64,000 nt of DNA from Bordetella sp. LUAb4 (GTDB taxonomy: Bacteria > Pseudomonadota > Gammaproteobacteria > Burkholderiales > Burkholderiaceae_B), in the NCBI RefSeq assembly GCF_021325795.1, contig NZ_JAHPZX010000006.1, forward strand, positions 124,001-188,000. The letters are read 5' to 3'. The notes below the pieces were generated by a model. That model searched no databases. It saw only the letters and a program-made list of their open reading frames with translations, and was not told the DNA's origin. Position 1 is the stretch's first letter; each line of letters starts with the position of its first letter. Positions 10,006-22,668 of this stretch are shown in pieces. The position numbers and the translations under genes were made by a program.

Positions 10006-10973
10006 TTCGTATTCCCCAGGCGCCAACCGCGCCGGCAGAGCGCGGCTTCTTCCAGCAGCACCTCCAGGGCGGCGCCATCGCGCTGCTCCAGGGCGTGCTC
10101 GGCGTCGTCCAGCACGGCGCGCAGCGCGGCCAGCTCGGTCAACATCGCCTCGCGGTTGGACAGAAAAATGTCGCGCCACATTTCCGTCGATCCCGCGGCG
10201 ATGCGGGTGAAGTCGCGGAAACCCGAACCGGCCAGCGCCAGCCGCTCGGCGGCGTCCGCGCTACGTGCTACCTGCGCTACGTAGACCGATGCCAGGAAAT
10301 GCGGCATGTGGCTGACCGAACCCAGCACCCGATCGTGCGCCTGTACGTCCATTTCGCGCACGTGGGCGCCGCAGGCTTCCCACGACGCACGCACCCGGGC
10401 GACGTCGGCGGGCGCGTTTTCCGCCAAGGGGGTGAGGATGACATTGCGGCCGGCATACAACTCGCCGTCCGCGGCGTCGGGGCCGACACGTTCACCGCCG
10501 GCGATGGGATGGCCCGGCACGAAGCAGGCGATGCGATCCCCCAGGGCGGCGCGCGCGGCTTGCACCACTTCGGCCTTGGTACTGCCGGCATCGGTGATGA
10601 CCACGCCGGGCTTCAAATGGGGGCGCATCTCCGCCAGCACTTTGGCCATGGCACCGACCGGCGCCGCCAGCATGATGACGTCGGCCTGCGCCGCCGCTTC
10701 GGCCGCCGTGGCGGTGTCATCGATCAGGCCCAGTTCATAGGCCCGCGTCAGGGATTGCGCATTACGGCCCACGCCGAGCACGCGGCCGACATGGCCGGCA
10801 CGGCGCAGGGCCGCCGCATAGGAGCCGCCGATCAGGCCGACACCGACCACCGCCAGCAGCGGAATCGCCGGCCGTACGTCACCCGAGGGCTCGACCACCC
10901 GGATCACCCCCGGCGCGGCCCCGGCAACGTTGTTGAAGGAATCGCCAGCGGGCGGCCGGGCGGCTTTGCTCAT
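10002..10973 (-). CDS. tyrA: Prephenate dehydrogenase
   Basis: NAD(P)-dependent oxidative decarboxylation of prephenate toward tyrosine. The 323-residue protein starts with a 35-residue non-conserved leader, then the Rossmann motif [10 protein letters not shown] (42-51), the [11 protein letters not shown] and [11 protein letters not shown] blocks and the active-site VSHMPHFLA. No chorismate mutase or ACT domain is attached; mutase activity is supplied by PheA. It overlaps hisC upstream and aroA downstream by 4 bp each, inside an aromatic amino acid operon. Confidence 0.94.
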   Translation of the reverse strand: MSKAARPPAGDSFNNVAGAAPGVIRVVEPSGDVRPAIPLLAVVGVGLIGGSYAAALRRAGHVGRVLGVGRNAQSLTRAYELGLIDDTATAAEAAAQADVIMLAAPVGAMAKVLAEMRPHLKPGVVITDAGSTKAEVVQAARAALGDRIACFVPGHPIAGGERVGPDAADGELYAGRNVILTPLAENAPADVARVRASWEACGAHVREMDVQAHDRVLGSVSHMPHFLASVYVAQVARSADAAERLALAGSGFRDFTRIAAGSTEMWRDIFLSNREAMLTELAALRAVLDDAEHALEQRDGAALEVLLEEAALCRRGWRLGNTK

Positions 10974-12091
10974 GATTTCAGAATCTGCTTGAGCGCCGCG
11001 ATGAACGTTTCGTTCTCTTCCGGCAAGCCAATGCTGACGCGCAGGAATTCCGGCAGGCCATCACCGGCCACCGGGCGCACGATGACGCCGCGTTTGAGCA
11101 GTTCCAGGTTGATACGGGGGGCATCGCCCACGTGCACCAGCACGAAATTGCCAAAGCTGGGCACGTACTTCAGGCCCAGCGCGTCGAAGGCCTGGCACAA
11201 CTGCGCCTTGCCTTCCTTGTTGACCTGGTAGGAACGTTCCTGGAAGTCGGTATCCGCCAGCGACGCGATCGCGGCCGCCTGCGCCAGCGAGTTCACGTTG
11301 AACGGTTGGCGCACGCGGTTGAGGATGTCGGTCAGCCCAGGCTGCGCGGCGGCAAAGCCCACGCGCAGCCCCGCCAGGCCATAGGCCTTGGAGAAAGTGC
11401 GCGACACCACCAGGTTGGGGAAACGCTTCACCCACGTGGTGCTGTCGAAGCGCAGCTCCGGCTCCAGATATTCGTTGTAAGCCTCGTCCAGCACCACCAC
11501 CACGCGATTGCCGTGGCGGGCATGGACCTGCTCCAGGAAGGCCTCGATACGCGCGGCCGGCTGGAACGTGCCGGTGGGATTGTTCGGGTTGGCGATGAAG
11601 ACGACGCGCGTATCCGGCTCGATGGCCGCCAGCATGGCGTCCAGGTCATGGCCGTAATCGCGCGCCGGCACCACGATATGGCGGGCACCGCGTGCTTGCG
11701 TCGCCAGGCGATAGACCGCGAAGGAGTGCTGCGCGTAGACCGCCGACGTGCCCGCGTCCAGCAAGGCCAGGGCCACCAGTTCGAGGATGTCGTTGGAGCC
11801 ATTGCCCAGGGTGATCCATTCCAGCGGCAGGTTGTAGCGCTTGGACAGGGCCGACTTCAGATCGAAGCCGTTGGGATCGGGATAGCGGCCCAGGCCGCCC
11901 ACCAGCTTGAGCATGGCCTGGCGCGCCGAGTCGGGAATGCCCAGCGGGTTTTCGTTGGACGCCAGTTTGACGATGCGCGCCGGGTCCAGCCCGAATTCGC
12001 GCGCCAGCTCCTCGATCGGCTTGCCGGCCTGATAGGGAGCGATGGCGGTGACATGCGCGGGGGCGTCGTAGGTTTTGTGATCGGTCGTCAT
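10970..12091 (-). CDS. hisC: Histidinol-phosphate/aromatic aminotransferase
   Basis: Fold-type I PLP aminotransferase of the HisC family, 373 residues, with LASNENPLG near the N terminus, LGNGSNDILE, the ANPNNPTG motif and the PLP lysine in SRTFSKAYGLAGLRVG. The location between pheA and tyrA suggests a main role in phenylalanine/tyrosine transamination rather than histidine synthesis; HisC-like enzymes commonly accept imidazole-acetol phosphate and aromatic keto acids. A second hisC in a his operon would be expected elsewhere. Its stop overlaps the tyrA start. Confidence 0.93.
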   Translation of the reverse strand: MTTDHKTYDAPAHVTAIAPYQAGKPIEELAREFGLDPARIVKLASNENPLGIPDSARQAMLKLVGGLGRYPDPNGFDLKSALSKRYNLPLEWITLGNGSNDILELVALALLDAGTSAVYAQHSFAVYRLATQARGARHIVVPARDYGHDLDAMLAAIEPDTRVVFIANPNNPTGTFQPAARIEAFLEQVHARHGNRVVVVLDEAYNEYLEPELRFDSTTWVKRFPNLVVSRTFSKAYGLAGLRVGFAAAQPGLTDILNRVRQPFNVNSLAQAAAIASLADTDFQERSYQVNKEGKAQLCQAFDALGLKYVPSFGNFVLVHVGDAPRINLELLKRGVIVRPVAGDGLPEFLRVSIGLPEENETFIAALKQILKS

Positions 12092-12180
12092 GGACTTGCT
12101 TCGAATAGGAAACGGACAGACGGTGTCGAAAATGATTGCCGGATACCGCAGTGGTCGAACACCGCGGTTGTCGAATACCG

Positions 12181-13266
12181 CTATTGCGCCGGATAGGAAC
12201 CCAGCAGCTTGAAAAACGCCGCTTGCGCCTGCAGGGTCGAGAAAGCCTGCGCCACGTGGGCTTCACCTGAGTGACCCAGAACGTCGACGTAGAAATAGTA
12301 TTCCCACTGCCCCGTGCGCGCCGGCCGCGATTCGAAGCGCGTCATCGACACCTTGTTCTCGGCCAGTGGCGCGAGCATGTCATACACCGCTCCCGCGCGA
12401 TTGGGCACGGCCAGGATCAGGCTGCTCTTGTCCTTGCCGGTGGGCAGCGTAGCGATATTACCCAGCACCAGGAAACGCGTCCGGTTCTGCGCATCGTCCT
12501 GGATGCCGGCGCTGACGACCTGCAGGCCCCAGGTGGCGGCCGCGGACTCGCCCGCGATGGCGGCAACCGTGGGGTCTTGCGAAGCCACGCGCGCGGCTTC
12601 GGCATTGCTTGCCGCCGCGGCTCGCGCCAGTTGCGGATGATTGCGATTGAGCCAGCCCTGGCACTGCGCCAGCGACTGCGGATGGGCCATGATGGTACGC
12701 ACACCTTCCATCGAACCGCTCTGGGTCATCAGGCAATGGCGTATCAACAGCGAACGCTCGCCCATCACTTTCAGAGGCGTGTTCAGCAGCAGGTCCAGGG
12801 TGCGATTGACGGCGCCTTCGGTGGAGTTCTCCACCGGCACCACGCCGACGTCGGCCTGCCCCGCCTCGACGGCGCGGAAGACCTCATCGAAAGACGGGCA
12901 GGCCAGCTTGTTGACCGCATGGCCGAACTGCTCCATCGCGGCCTGTTCCGAATAGGAGCCCTCCGGCCCCAGGAACGCCACGGTAAGGCCCTTCTCCAGG
13001 CCCCGGCACGCCGAGATGATTTCGGTCCACAAGGCCGACACCGCGGCACCGGGCAAAGGTCCCTGGTTCAGTCCCTGCAGGCGCCGGATCACTTCGGCTT
13101 CGCGGTCGGGACGCAACACCGGGCCGTCCGCATGGAAGGCGTGCTTGACGTCGCCCACTTCCTGCGCCGTACGGGCCCGCTGCGTCAGCAGGTCGAGAAT
13201 CTGCGCGTCGATCGAATCGATGCGTTCGCGCAAAGGTTTCAATTTGGCGGCGAGGGCTTCATCCAT
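12181..13266 (-). CDS. pheA: Bifunctional chorismate mutase/prephenate dehydratase
   Basis: P-protein converting chorismate to phenylpyruvate. From the chosen ATG (13264-13266) it is 361 residues: AroQ chorismate mutase helix domain (about 1-90, [19 protein letters not shown]), prephenate dehydratase (about 98-275, [24 protein letters not shown]) and a C-terminal ACT domain with the phenylalanine-binding ESRP motif. The ATG overlaps serC by 8 bp; an upstream GTG at 13284 is in frame but has no ribosome-binding site. Feedback inhibition by Phe is expected from the ACT domain. Confidence 0.95.
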   Translation of the reverse strand: MDEALAAKLKPLRERIDSIDAQILDLLTQRARTAQEVGDVKHAFHADGPVLRPDREAEVIRRLQGLNQGPLPGAAVSALWTEIISACRGLEKGLTVAFLGPEGSYSEQAAMEQFGHAVNKLACPSFDEVFRAVEAGQADVGVVPVENSTEGAVNRTLDLLLNTPLKVMGERSLLIRHCLMTQSGSMEGVRTIMAHPQSLAQCQGWLNRNHPQLARAAAASNAEAARVASQDPTVAAIAGESAAATWGLQVVSAGIQDDAQNRTRFLVLGNIATLPTGKDKSSLILAVPNRAGAVYDMLAPLAENKVSMTRFESRPARTGQWEYYFYVDVLGHSGEAHVAQAFSTLQAQAAFFKLLGSYPAQ

Positions 13267-14388
13267 GGCGTTGCTCGAAATCACGCAGGTAGGCGACCAG
13301 ATCCTGCACCGCCTGCAGCGGCACAGCGTTGTAGATGGAGGCGCGCATGCCGCCCACGCTCTTGTGCCCCTTCAGCGCCAGCAAACCCGCCGCTTCGGCG
13401 CCTTTCAGGAAGGCATCGTTGAGCGATTCGTCGCGCAGGATGAAAGGCACGTTCATGCGCGAACGCACGGGACCGTGAATCGGATTGCGATAAAAGGACG
13501 ATTGGTCCAGATAGTTGTACAGCAGCTCGGCCTTGGCGATATTGGCCTGTTCCAAGGCCTGCACGCCACCTTGCGCCTTGATCCACTTGAAGACCAGGCC
13601 GGCGATATAGATCGCGTAGGTGGGCGGCGTGTTGTAGCGCGAATGCTCAGCCGCGACATTGGCGTAGTCGAAGGCCGACGGGCAAATGGGCAGGGCATGG
13701 CCGATCAGGTCGCGCCTCACCATCATGATGGTGACGCCGGCCGGGCCCGCGTTCTTCTGCGCGCCAGCGAAAACCAATCCGGCGCGCGTCACGTCCATCG
13801 GACGCGACAGGAAGTGCGACGAGGCATCGACCACCAGCGGTACATCCGGCGCGCCCAGGCTTGCCGGCGTGGGCCAGTCGTTGAACTCGACGCCACCTAT
13901 GGTTTCATTGCTGCAGAAGTGCAGATACTCCGCATCCTTGCGCACCTGCCACGTATCGACAGCGGGCACCCAGGTCCAGGGCTTGAACGCCTGGCCATCC
14001 AGCGTGGTTTCGCTGCCGCTGCTGGCGGCGACGGCAATGTCGCCGTAGCGCAACGCTTCTTTCTGCGACTTCACCGACCATTGGCCGGTCAGCACGAAAT
14101 CCGCCTTGTTGGTGCCGCGGCGATTGATCAGGTTCATCGGGATGATGGCGTTCTCACCCGACGCGCCGCCCTGCATGAACAGGATGGCGTAGTCGGACGG
14201 CACGCCCAGCAACTCGCGCAGGTCGGCTTCCGCTTCGTCGCAGATTTGCACGAACTGCTTGCCGCGGTGGCTCATCTCCATGACCGACATGCCGCTGCCG
14301 TGCCAGTCGAGCATTTCCTCGGCGGCCTGCCGCAACACCGCCTCCGGCAAAGCCGAAGGTCCCGCTGAAAAATTCCAGGGACGACTCA

Positions 14389-14389
<1 letters not shown>
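13259..14389 (-). CDS. serC: Phosphoserine aminotransferase
   Basis: Makes 3-phosphoserine from 3-phosphohydroxypyruvate (serine synthesis) and also serves pyridoxal phosphate synthesis. About 376 residues, beginning [14 protein letters not shown] and ending LRDFEQRHG, both family signatures; the PLP lysine lies in [13 protein letters not shown]. Two adjacent ATGs overlap the gyrA stop; the second (14387-14389) is better spaced from the GGAAG element. The gyrA-serC-pheA order is conserved in many proteobacteria. Confidence 0.96.
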
Positions 14390-17082
<2,693 letters not shown>

Positions 17083-17708
17083 ATATTTATACGTAGGGAC
17101 GGAAGCTAAAAGGCGGGCACACCCCGAGGGGCGGCGAACAGGAAATTCTATCACTCCGCCGAAATTGGCCTGTCCTGACCATGGAGCGGGTGGCTCGGGA
17201 GGTGACATCACCCCGCTGCGGCGTGGGCTCGCCGCCGCCTGGGCCCCTCTTATATGAGCATTCTAAGTAAGCACCACATCAGCGCATTTCACGGGGCATT
17301 GACGGTGGCGTGTCTCCTTGCAGGCACCAGTTGGGGGCGCCGTGCGGACGCTGCCCGGGGCCTGGACGGAGCCTGAACGACGCTTGAGCGGAACTGGAAC
17401 CGGGCCAGAACGACGCTTGAACGGGGCTGGAACGGGGCTAGAACGTGCTCGAGCGCGGGTTCAAGCGCCCGTTTTTCGCTAGCCGAGCCACCCGGCGGAC
17501 CGCGCCCTCTTGCATGCGCTGGCGCCCTGTAACAAAATGCCGCTGCGCCGCCGACCTGCGTTTTGCCCTGCTTCGCCTGTTGCCTAAAACCAACAACGGG
17601 CCTGCCATGGGCGGCGAAATGGTCCTCTCGGACGTGAATGCGCCTGCCAGGGCACGACAAATGCCTTAAGATTGTTTCCAGCACGCAGGAAACCCAGTCG
17701 CGATTCCC
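17083..17708. other. Long divergent spacer gyrA/ompA, no gene supported
   Basis: This 626-bp stretch carries degenerate internal repeats around 17370-17460 (GAACGACGCTTGA occurs twice, followed by GGGCTGGAACG-like units). An open frame on the minus strand (17289-17684) encodes an Arg/Ala/Pro-rich peptide made from these repeats and has no recognisable domain, so it is not called. It must contain the gyrA promoter; I see only a possible TATAAG at about 17250 on the minus strand without a good -35. Confidence 0.6.
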
Positions 17709-17737
17709 TTGAAGTCGTTTTTGGCGTTGCTTATACT
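17709..17737 (+). promoter_or_regulatory. Sigma70-type promoter of ompA
   Basis: TTGAAG (17709-17714) and TATACT (17732-17737) are separated by exactly 17 bp, giving a strong consensus-like promoter. It lies 75 bp upstream of the ompA start, leaving a leader of about 70 bases and fitting an abundant outer-membrane protein. Confidence 0.8.
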
Positions 17738-17812
17738 GGCCCCGTTTTCCTGATATGCGGCGGGGGTTCGCTGCGAGTCACTTATCCAGCTTCAAGCTCA
17801 ACGAGGAGAAAC

Positions 17813-18400
17813 ATGAATAAACCCTCCAAATTCGCTCTGGCGCTTGCCTTTGCTGCCGTCACGGCCTCCGGTGCAGCCTCGGCCCAGACCGTCGACAACT
17901 GGCGCAATCCGTTCGGCAACGTCTGGAAGAACGGCACGAACGAACTGTGCTGGCGCGATGCGTTCTGGACCCCCGCTACCGGCGTCCCCGGTTGTGATGG
18001 CGTGCCGGTCGCTCAAGCCGCCAAGCCGGCCGCTCCCACCCCGATGGCAAGCAAGGTCGTCTTCAATGCCGACACCTTCTTTGACTTCGACAAGGCGACT
18101 CTGAAGCCGGAAGGCCGTCAACTGCTGGATCAAGTTGCTACGCAAGCTCGCAGCATCGATCTGGAAACCATCATCGCTGTCGGCCACACCGACTCGATCG
18201 GTACGGTTGCGTACAACCAGAAGCTGTCCGAACGCCGCGCCGCCGCGGTCAAGTCGTACCTGGTCAGCAAGGGCATCGATCCCAACCGTATCTACACGGA
18301 AGGCAAGGGCAAGAGCCAGCCCGTGGCGACGAACAAGACCAAAGAAGGTCGTGCTCAGAACCGCCGTGTGGAAATCGAGATCGTCGGTACCCGCAAGTAA
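17813..18400 (+). CDS. ompA: OmpA-family outer membrane/peptidoglycan-binding protein
   Basis: Envelope protein linking the outer membrane to peptidoglycan. The 195-residue product has a Sec signal peptide (cleavage after ASA, residue 24), a short region with two cysteines (C46, C61) that could form a disulfide, an Ala/Pro hinge (about 66-79) and an OmpA C-terminal domain (about 82-192) with GHTDSIG and NRRVEIEI. There is no eight-stranded N-terminal barrel sequence of enterobacterial size, as in the small Bordetella-type OmpA. Start chosen for its GAGGAG ribosome-binding site. Own promoter and terminator make it monocistronic. Confidence 0.93.
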   Translation: MNKPSKFALALAFAAVTASGAASAQTVDNWRNPFGNVWKNGTNELCWRDAFWTPATGVPGCDGVPVAQAAKPAAPTPMASKVVFNADTFFDFDKATLKPEGRQLLDQVATQARSIDLETIIAVGHTDSIGTVAYNQKLSERRAAAVKSYLVSKGIDPNRIYTEGKGKSQPVATNKTKEGRAQNRRVEIEIVGTRK

Positions 18401-18436
18401 TTGCGAACACCGCCGTAGCGCCGGTCGCTACGAATC

Positions 18437-18469
18437 AAAGGCCTGTGCTTATAGCGCAGGCCTTTTTTT
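18437..18469 (+). terminator. Rho-independent terminator of ompA
   Basis: AAAGGCCTG (18437-18445) pairs with CAGGCCTTT (18457-18465), followed by a seven-base T run, 36 bp after the ompA stop. Confidence 0.9.
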
Positions 18470-18501
18470 GTGCGCGCTTGGCGAAGCTGCCAGGGGCGCC
18501 T

Positions 18502-18578
18502 CTGGTGAAGAGAGTTTTGTTTGATTTTGGGGGGATCCCCCAAGCCTCCCTTCTTGGGCTAGCGCCCTTGTGGCCGAC
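18502..18578. repeat. Intergenic repeat copy A with G5-6/C5 hairpin
   Basis: Shares with copy B (111 bp downstream) the order CTGGTGAAGAGAG, TTTGTTTGATTTT, a GGGGG...CCCCC hairpin and CTTGGGCTRGCGCC. The two copies differ at scattered positions, so they are diverged direct repeats. No coding signal. Confidence 0.75.
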
Positions 18579-18612
18579 GCCCGAGATTGTTCGGGACGAA
18601 CGTCCGGGCTCG

Positions 18613-18688
18613 GCTGGCGAAGAAAGTTTGTTTGATTTTGGGGGTCCCCCAGCCCTTTTTCTTGGGCTGGCGCCGATGGCCAACGCCG
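18613..18688. repeat. Intergenic repeat copy B with G5/C5 hairpin
   Basis: Second copy of the same element: CTGGCGAAGAAAG, TTTGTTTGATTTT, GGGGGTCCCCC hairpin, then CTTGGGCTGGCGCC. A third related hairpin, GTTGGGGTCTCCCCCAAC, lies at about 18755-18772. Together they fill the gap between ompA and ubiG. Confidence 0.75.
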
Positions 18689-18832
18689 TGAAATTGCGGC
18701 GGATCCCAATGGCGCGCTTTCCTCGGCCGCAGGGGCGATAGCCCAGGAAAGGAGTGTTGGGGTCTCCCCCAACATTAGAAACATCCTTTCCGTCAGCAAT
18801 GCTGGCCTCCCGCCCCTCGGATCAGCCCTCTA

Positions 18833-18838
18833 TATAAT
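18833..18838 (+). promoter_or_regulatory. Probable -10 element of ubiG
   Basis: A perfect TATAAT lies 28 bp before the ubiG start. The matching -35 position (18810-18815) is GC-rich and poor, so the promoter may need an activator or the call may be chance. Confidence 0.45.
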
Positions 18839-18866
18839 TGATGGCTGAATTTTTCCCCGGATAGCG

Positions 18867-19583
18867 ATGAGCACCTCTACTGAATCCCGTGTAAATGTCG
18901 ACGAGGCCGAGTTGGCCAAGTTCAGTGCCCTGGCGGCGCGATGGTGGGATCCGGACAGCGAATTCGCACCGCTGCACGCCATCAATCCGCTGCGCCTGGG
19001 CTGGATCCAGGAGATCGCCGGCAGCCTGGCCGGCAGGCAAGTGCTGGACGTGGGCTGCGGCGGCGGGATTCTGGCCGAGAGCATGGCCGCCACCGGCGCC
19101 ACGGTAACCGGCATCGACCTGGCGGAGAAATCGCTGAAAGTCGCCCGCCTGCATGGCCTGGAGTCTGGCGTGAAAGTGGAATACCGCGCCGTCCCGGTGG
19201 AAGACCTGGCGCGCGAGCAGCCCGAACGCTACGACGTCGTCACCTGCATGGAGATGCTGGAACACGTCCCCGACCCCGCCTCCATCGTGCGTGCCTGTGC
19301 CGACCTGGTCAAACCCGGCGGCCTGGTTTTTTTCTCGACCTTGAACCGCAATCCCAAGTCCTTCATGTACGCCATCGTCGGCGCCGAACATATCCTGCGG
19401 CTGCTGCCCCGCGGCACCCACAGCTACGAAAACTTCATCAAGCCCAGCGAACTGGCGGCCGCGGTGCGGCAGGCAGGCCTGACCGCCACCCGCATGGCAG
19501 GCATGCAGTACAACCCTTTCACCAAAATCTACGGGCTGTCCGGCGACACCTCGGTGAACTACCTGATGGCGACCCGCAAATGA
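18867..19583 (+). CDS. ubiG: Ubiquinone biosynthesis O-methyltransferase
   Basis: SAM-dependent enzyme doing both O-methylations in ubiquinone synthesis. The 238-residue protein has the motif [12 protein letters not shown] (61-71), motif LAEKSL, and the UbiG-specific [21 protein letters not shown] stretch in two parts with [12 protein letters not shown] after it, the membrane-binding region. It overlaps gph by 4 bp; the ubiG-gph pair is common in betaproteobacteria. Confidence 0.96.
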   Translation: MSTSTESRVNVDEAELAKFSALAARWWDPDSEFAPLHAINPLRLGWIQEIAGSLAGRQVLDVGCGGGILAESMAATGATVTGIDLAEKSLKVARLHGLESGVKVEYRAVPVEDLAREQPERYDVVTCMEMLEHVPDPASIVRACADLVKPGGLVFFSTLNRNPKSFMYAIVGAEHILRLLPRGTHSYENFIKPSELAAAVRQAGLTATRMAGMQYNPFTKIYGLSGDTSVNYLMATRK

Positions 19584-20254
19584 AAGCATTGATCCTGTTC
19601 GACTTCGACGGCACGCTGGCCGACACCGCCCCCGACCTGGCGGCCGCCGCCAATCTGCAACGGACCAAGCGCGGGCTGGAGCCCATGGCTTACGAGCTGC
19701 TGCGCCCGGTGGCGTCCCAAGGCGCGCGCGGCTTGCTGCGTGTCGCGTTGGGCATGCAGCCGGATCACCCGGAATTCGAAGACGCCCGCACGCAGTTCCT
19801 GGCGGACTACGCCGCCAAGTCCACCGTCCACAGCACGCTGTTCCCAGGTATCCCAGAACTTCTGAACGACATCGAGGCGCGTGGCCATGCCTGGGGTATC
19901 GTCACCAACAAAGTCACGTATCTGGCCGAGCCGATCGTCGCCCATCTGGGATTGGCGCAAACCACGGCCGTCCTGGTCTGCGGTGACACGGTCGGCCGCG
20001 CCAAGCCCTACCCCGATCCGCTGCTGCACGCAGCCAAGGAGGCAGGCTACACGCCGGACCGTTGCGTCTACGTCGGCGACGATCTGCGCGATGTACAGGC
20101 CGCGCATGCGGCCGGCATGCCCGCCATCGCGGCGGGCTATGGCTATCTTGGCGGCGACGAGGACATCACGTTGTGGCAAGCCGATGCATGCGCGGACCGT
20201 CCCCAGGAACTGTGGGCGGCGATAGAAGGCCTGCTGCCCGCCGGCACCGCATAA
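19580..20254 (+). CDS. gph: HAD-family phosphoglycolate phosphatase
   Basis: Removes phosphate from 2-phosphoglycolate, a product of DNA repair and photo/oxidative side reactions. The 224-residue product shows the HAD nucleophile motif DFDGTLAD (8-15), the VTNK motif II, K in GRAKPYPDP and the acidic motif YVGDDLRD. The start ATG overlaps the ubiG TGA. Substrate assignment is inferred from family and linkage; other HAD phosphatases are close. Confidence 0.88.
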   Translation: MKALILFDFDGTLADTAPDLAAAANLQRTKRGLEPMAYELLRPVASQGARGLLRVALGMQPDHPEFEDARTQFLADYAAKSTVHSTLFPGIPELLNDIEARGHAWGIVTNKVTYLAEPIVAHLGLAQTTAVLVCGDTVGRAKPYPDPLLHAAKEAGYTPDRCVYVGDDLRDVQAAHAAGMPAIAAGYGYLGGDEDITLWQADACADRPQELWAAIEGLLPAGTA

Positions 20255-20309
20255 GCGCCCCGCGCCGCCGCGTCCGCATTCAGCGCGTTCGCTCAGCCTC
20301 GCGCGGCAC

Positions 20310-21530
20310 TCAGCGCGCTTGCGCTGCAACGCCGCGATTACTCGCCGCGACGGCCAGGTCAATCACCAGCGCCAGCACCATGGCGGCGGCGCCGAGATAG
20401 AACAACTGCGCGTAATCGTGGCCGTTGTTGGAAAAGAGAAAGGACAGGCCGTAGGCGGCGACGGCCTGGAACAGCGCGAAGCCCACCGTCGCCGTGCGCC
20501 AGGCCGGCCCCTGCCGCGCCGGATGATGCGCCAGCAACTCATGCACACGGCCCAGGACCAACGGGACGGTGCCCGTGACGAAAGCCCCCACCACCACGCT
20601 GGATACGATCAGCCAGCCATCGCTCCACCCCAAGGCAGGCACCAACACCGCGGCCGCCTCCAGTACGAAGGCCGCGCGCAGCGCCCAGGCGAATCCCACC
20701 CGGTCGGCCAGCAAACCCGCCAGTACCGGCCCCACCGTGGCGCCGATGCCGAATAGCACCCAATACTCCGCGCCCGCCTGCAAGCCCTTGCCCAGCCCAT
20801 GCGCGACGAAATCGACCAGGAAGATCATGTGCGGCACCCAGCCGGCGGCATTCAGCGCATAGCCGGCATAGACCGCGCGCAAGGTCCTCCCAGGCGCCGG
20901 CGGCGCGCGGTGATGCACGGGTGCCGTCGGCGCGGCCGCCCCACGCTCGGCGGCCGGCCAGCCCTTCCAGGCGATAGCGGTCAATACCAGCGACAGCACG
21001 CCCAGCCCCAACCAGGTCGCACCGACACCCTGCCGCAGCCACAGCGGCACCAGCGTGCCGGACAACGCAATCCCTACTCCGACGCCGGTGAAAATGATCC
21101 CGCCAGCCAGCCCGCGCCGCGACGGCGGCACCAGCGGCAGAACCGCGGGCGCGGCCAGCACCATCAGCGCACCGCCCGCCAGACCCGCGAGAAAGCGCCA
21201 CGCGAAGAACCAGGCGAAGGAAACCGGATAGGCACAGGCAAAGAAAGCAGCGGTGGCCAACAGCATCATCGCGCGCAGGATGATGGCATTCGAAGCCCGG
21301 GCCGCCATGGGCCGCCCCACCAAAGCACCGGCCAGATAGCCCGCCAGATTGGCGGCGCCCAGGTACGCCGCCACCGAGCGCTCGAACCAGTGCGCGTCGA
21401 TGATGGCCGGCAACAAGGGCGTGTACGCAAAGCGCGCCAGTCCTATCCCCACCAGGCTCGCGCAGAACCCAGCCAGGATGCCCCAAGTCGCGCCTGTCCG
21501 CCTGGCGCCTGCTGTCATCGCTCCGTCCAT
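20310..21530 (-). CDS. MFS transporter, YbfB/YjiJ family
   Basis: A 406-residue major facilitator protein with about twelve predicted membrane helices. Near the N terminus it has GLARFAYTPLLPAII, typical of the YbfB/YjiJ subgroup of putative exporters, and a GGIIFTGVGVGIALSG motif in the first half that resembles the antiporter motif C. Substrate unknown. The start at 21528-21530 has AAGGGA about 11 bases upstream; an ATG four codons in is possible. It is divergent from a LysR gene and a perfect dyad lies between them, so it is likely that regulator's target. Confidence 0.85.
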   Translation of the reverse strand: MDGAMTAGARRTGATWGILAGFCASLVGIGLARFAYTPLLPAIIDAHWFERSVAAYLGAANLAGYLAGALVGRPMAARASNAIILRAMMLLATAAFFACAYPVSFAWFFAWRFLAGLAGGALMVLAAPAVLPLVPPSRRGLAGGIIFTGVGVGIALSGTLVPLWLRQGVGATWLGLGVLSLVLTAIAWKGWPAAERGAAAPTAPVHHRAPPAPGRTLRAVYAGYALNAAGWVPHMIFLVDFVAHGLGKGLQAGAEYWVLFGIGATVGPVLAGLLADRVGFAWALRAAFVLEAAAVLVPALGWSDGWLIVSSVVVGAFVTGTVPLVLGRVHELLAHHPARQGPAWRTATVGFALFQAVAAYGLSFLFSNNGHDYAQLFYLGAAAMVLALVIDLAVAASNRGVAAQAR

Positions 21531-21563
21531 GATGAACGTCCCTTCTCAAATCCAGATAGCTGC

Positions 21564-21586
21564 AGATTACGCGCCATCATTAATCT
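21564..21586. promoter_or_regulatory. Candidate LysR operator dyad
   Basis: AGATTA (21564-21569) and TAATCT (21581-21586) form a perfect inverted repeat with an 11-bp spacer, in the gap between the MFS gene (34 bp from its start) and the LysR gene. Such AT-edged dyads are typical of LysR-type sites. The assignment is positional inference. Confidence 0.55.
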
Positions 21587-21768
21587 GAAGAAGCGACTAT
21601 ATTGGATTGTGGCTATCTGTATTTTTGATATGTCGTAGCGCTCGGCACCGCGCTAAGGTAGCAGGCAACGTACATAGCCGCCGCATCCAAATCCTTTGGT
21701 GGATGCGGTATCGGCGCTCTTCATGCCGACGATAGGCAGCAAGGCTAACGCACTTCATGCGAGCAAAC

Positions 21769-22668
21769 ATGGATCTGGCAGACCTCAAAACCTTCGAAGC
21801 CGTCGCGCGCCACGGCAGTATGAACAAAGCCGCGGCGGAGCTGCACACCGTCCAATCCAACGTCACCGCGAGGATCCGGGCGATGGAAGACGCGCTGGGG
21901 CTACCCTTGTTTCAACGGCATGCCCGCGGCGTGGTCATGACCCCGGCGGGCCAGCGCGTGCTGCCTTACGCCGGGCGCATCGCCAAGCTGCTGGCGGAAG
22001 CCCGCGCGGCGGCATGCGACGACGGCCGGCCTCGGGGCACCTTGACACTAGGCGGCCTGGAAACGACCACGGCCTTGCGCCTGTCGCCCGCCCTGACCGC
22101 TTATGCGCGCGCCTATCCCGACGTGCGCCTGGTGATGAGCACGGGCACTACCGCGCAACTGGTGCAGGACGTCATCGACTACCGCTACGATGGCGCCTTC
22201 GTCGCCGGTCCCGTCCATCATCCGGACCTGGACGCGACTACCCTTTTCGTCGAGGAACTGGTGCTGGTCGCCAGCCCGGCCCTGAAGTCATTGAAGGACC
22301 TGCCCGGCCTGCCCGACTTGCGCACGGTCGTGTTCCAGGCCGGCTGCTCCTATCGGCAAAGACTGGAAGCGTTCCTGGGAGAAAAAGGCATCGTGGCCAC
22401 GCAGCCGCTGGAATTCGGGTCGCTGGACACCATCATCAGCTGCGTATCGGCCGGTGTGGGTGTGACGATGCTGCCGCGCGTGGTCGTGGCGGACGCCGCA
22501 AGGACCGGACGTGTGAGTCTGCACAGATTGCCCGCGCCCCAAGCCAGGGTGGAAACGCAGTTCGTCCGGCGCCAGGATGCCTACGTGTCGAGCGCGCTGG
22601 CGGCGTTTCTGGAAACGGTCCGGGCCTTTCACAAAAAGCCCGCGGCGCGGGCCACGGCCAGCGTCTAG
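21769..22668 (+). CDS. LysR-family transcriptional regulator
   Basis: A DNA-binding regulator of about 299 residues: winged helix-turn-helix at about 1-60 (LKTFEAVARHGSMNKAAAELHTVQSNVT) described in two halves, then the periplasmic-binding-like effector domain. It is close to LysR proteins controlling YbfB-type exporters. MDLADLK is taken as the start because it fits the family; an ATG at 21757 adds four residues. Divergent from the MFS gene. The 3' end overlaps the convergent GntR gene by 4 bp. Confidence 0.9.
   Translation: MDLADLKTFEAVARHGSMNKAAAELHTVQSNVTARIRAMEDALGLPLFQRHARGVVMTPAGQRVLPYAGRIAKLLAEARAAACDDGRPRGTLTLGGLETTTALRLSPALTAYARAYPDVRLVMSTGTTAQLVQDVIDYRYDGAFVAGPVHHPDLDATTLFVEELVLVASPALKSLKDLPGLPDLRTVVFQAGCSYRQRLEAFLGEKGIVATQPLEFGSLDTIISCVSAGVGVTMLPRVVVADAARTGRVSLHRLPAPQARVETQFVRRQDAYVSSALAAFLETVRAFHKKPAARATASV

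Noticed and set aside
17289-17684. 131-codon minus-strand frame upstream of ompA
   Set aside because: Encodes degenerate Arg/Pro repeats from the local DNA repeat, lacks a ribosome-binding site and any recognisable domain.
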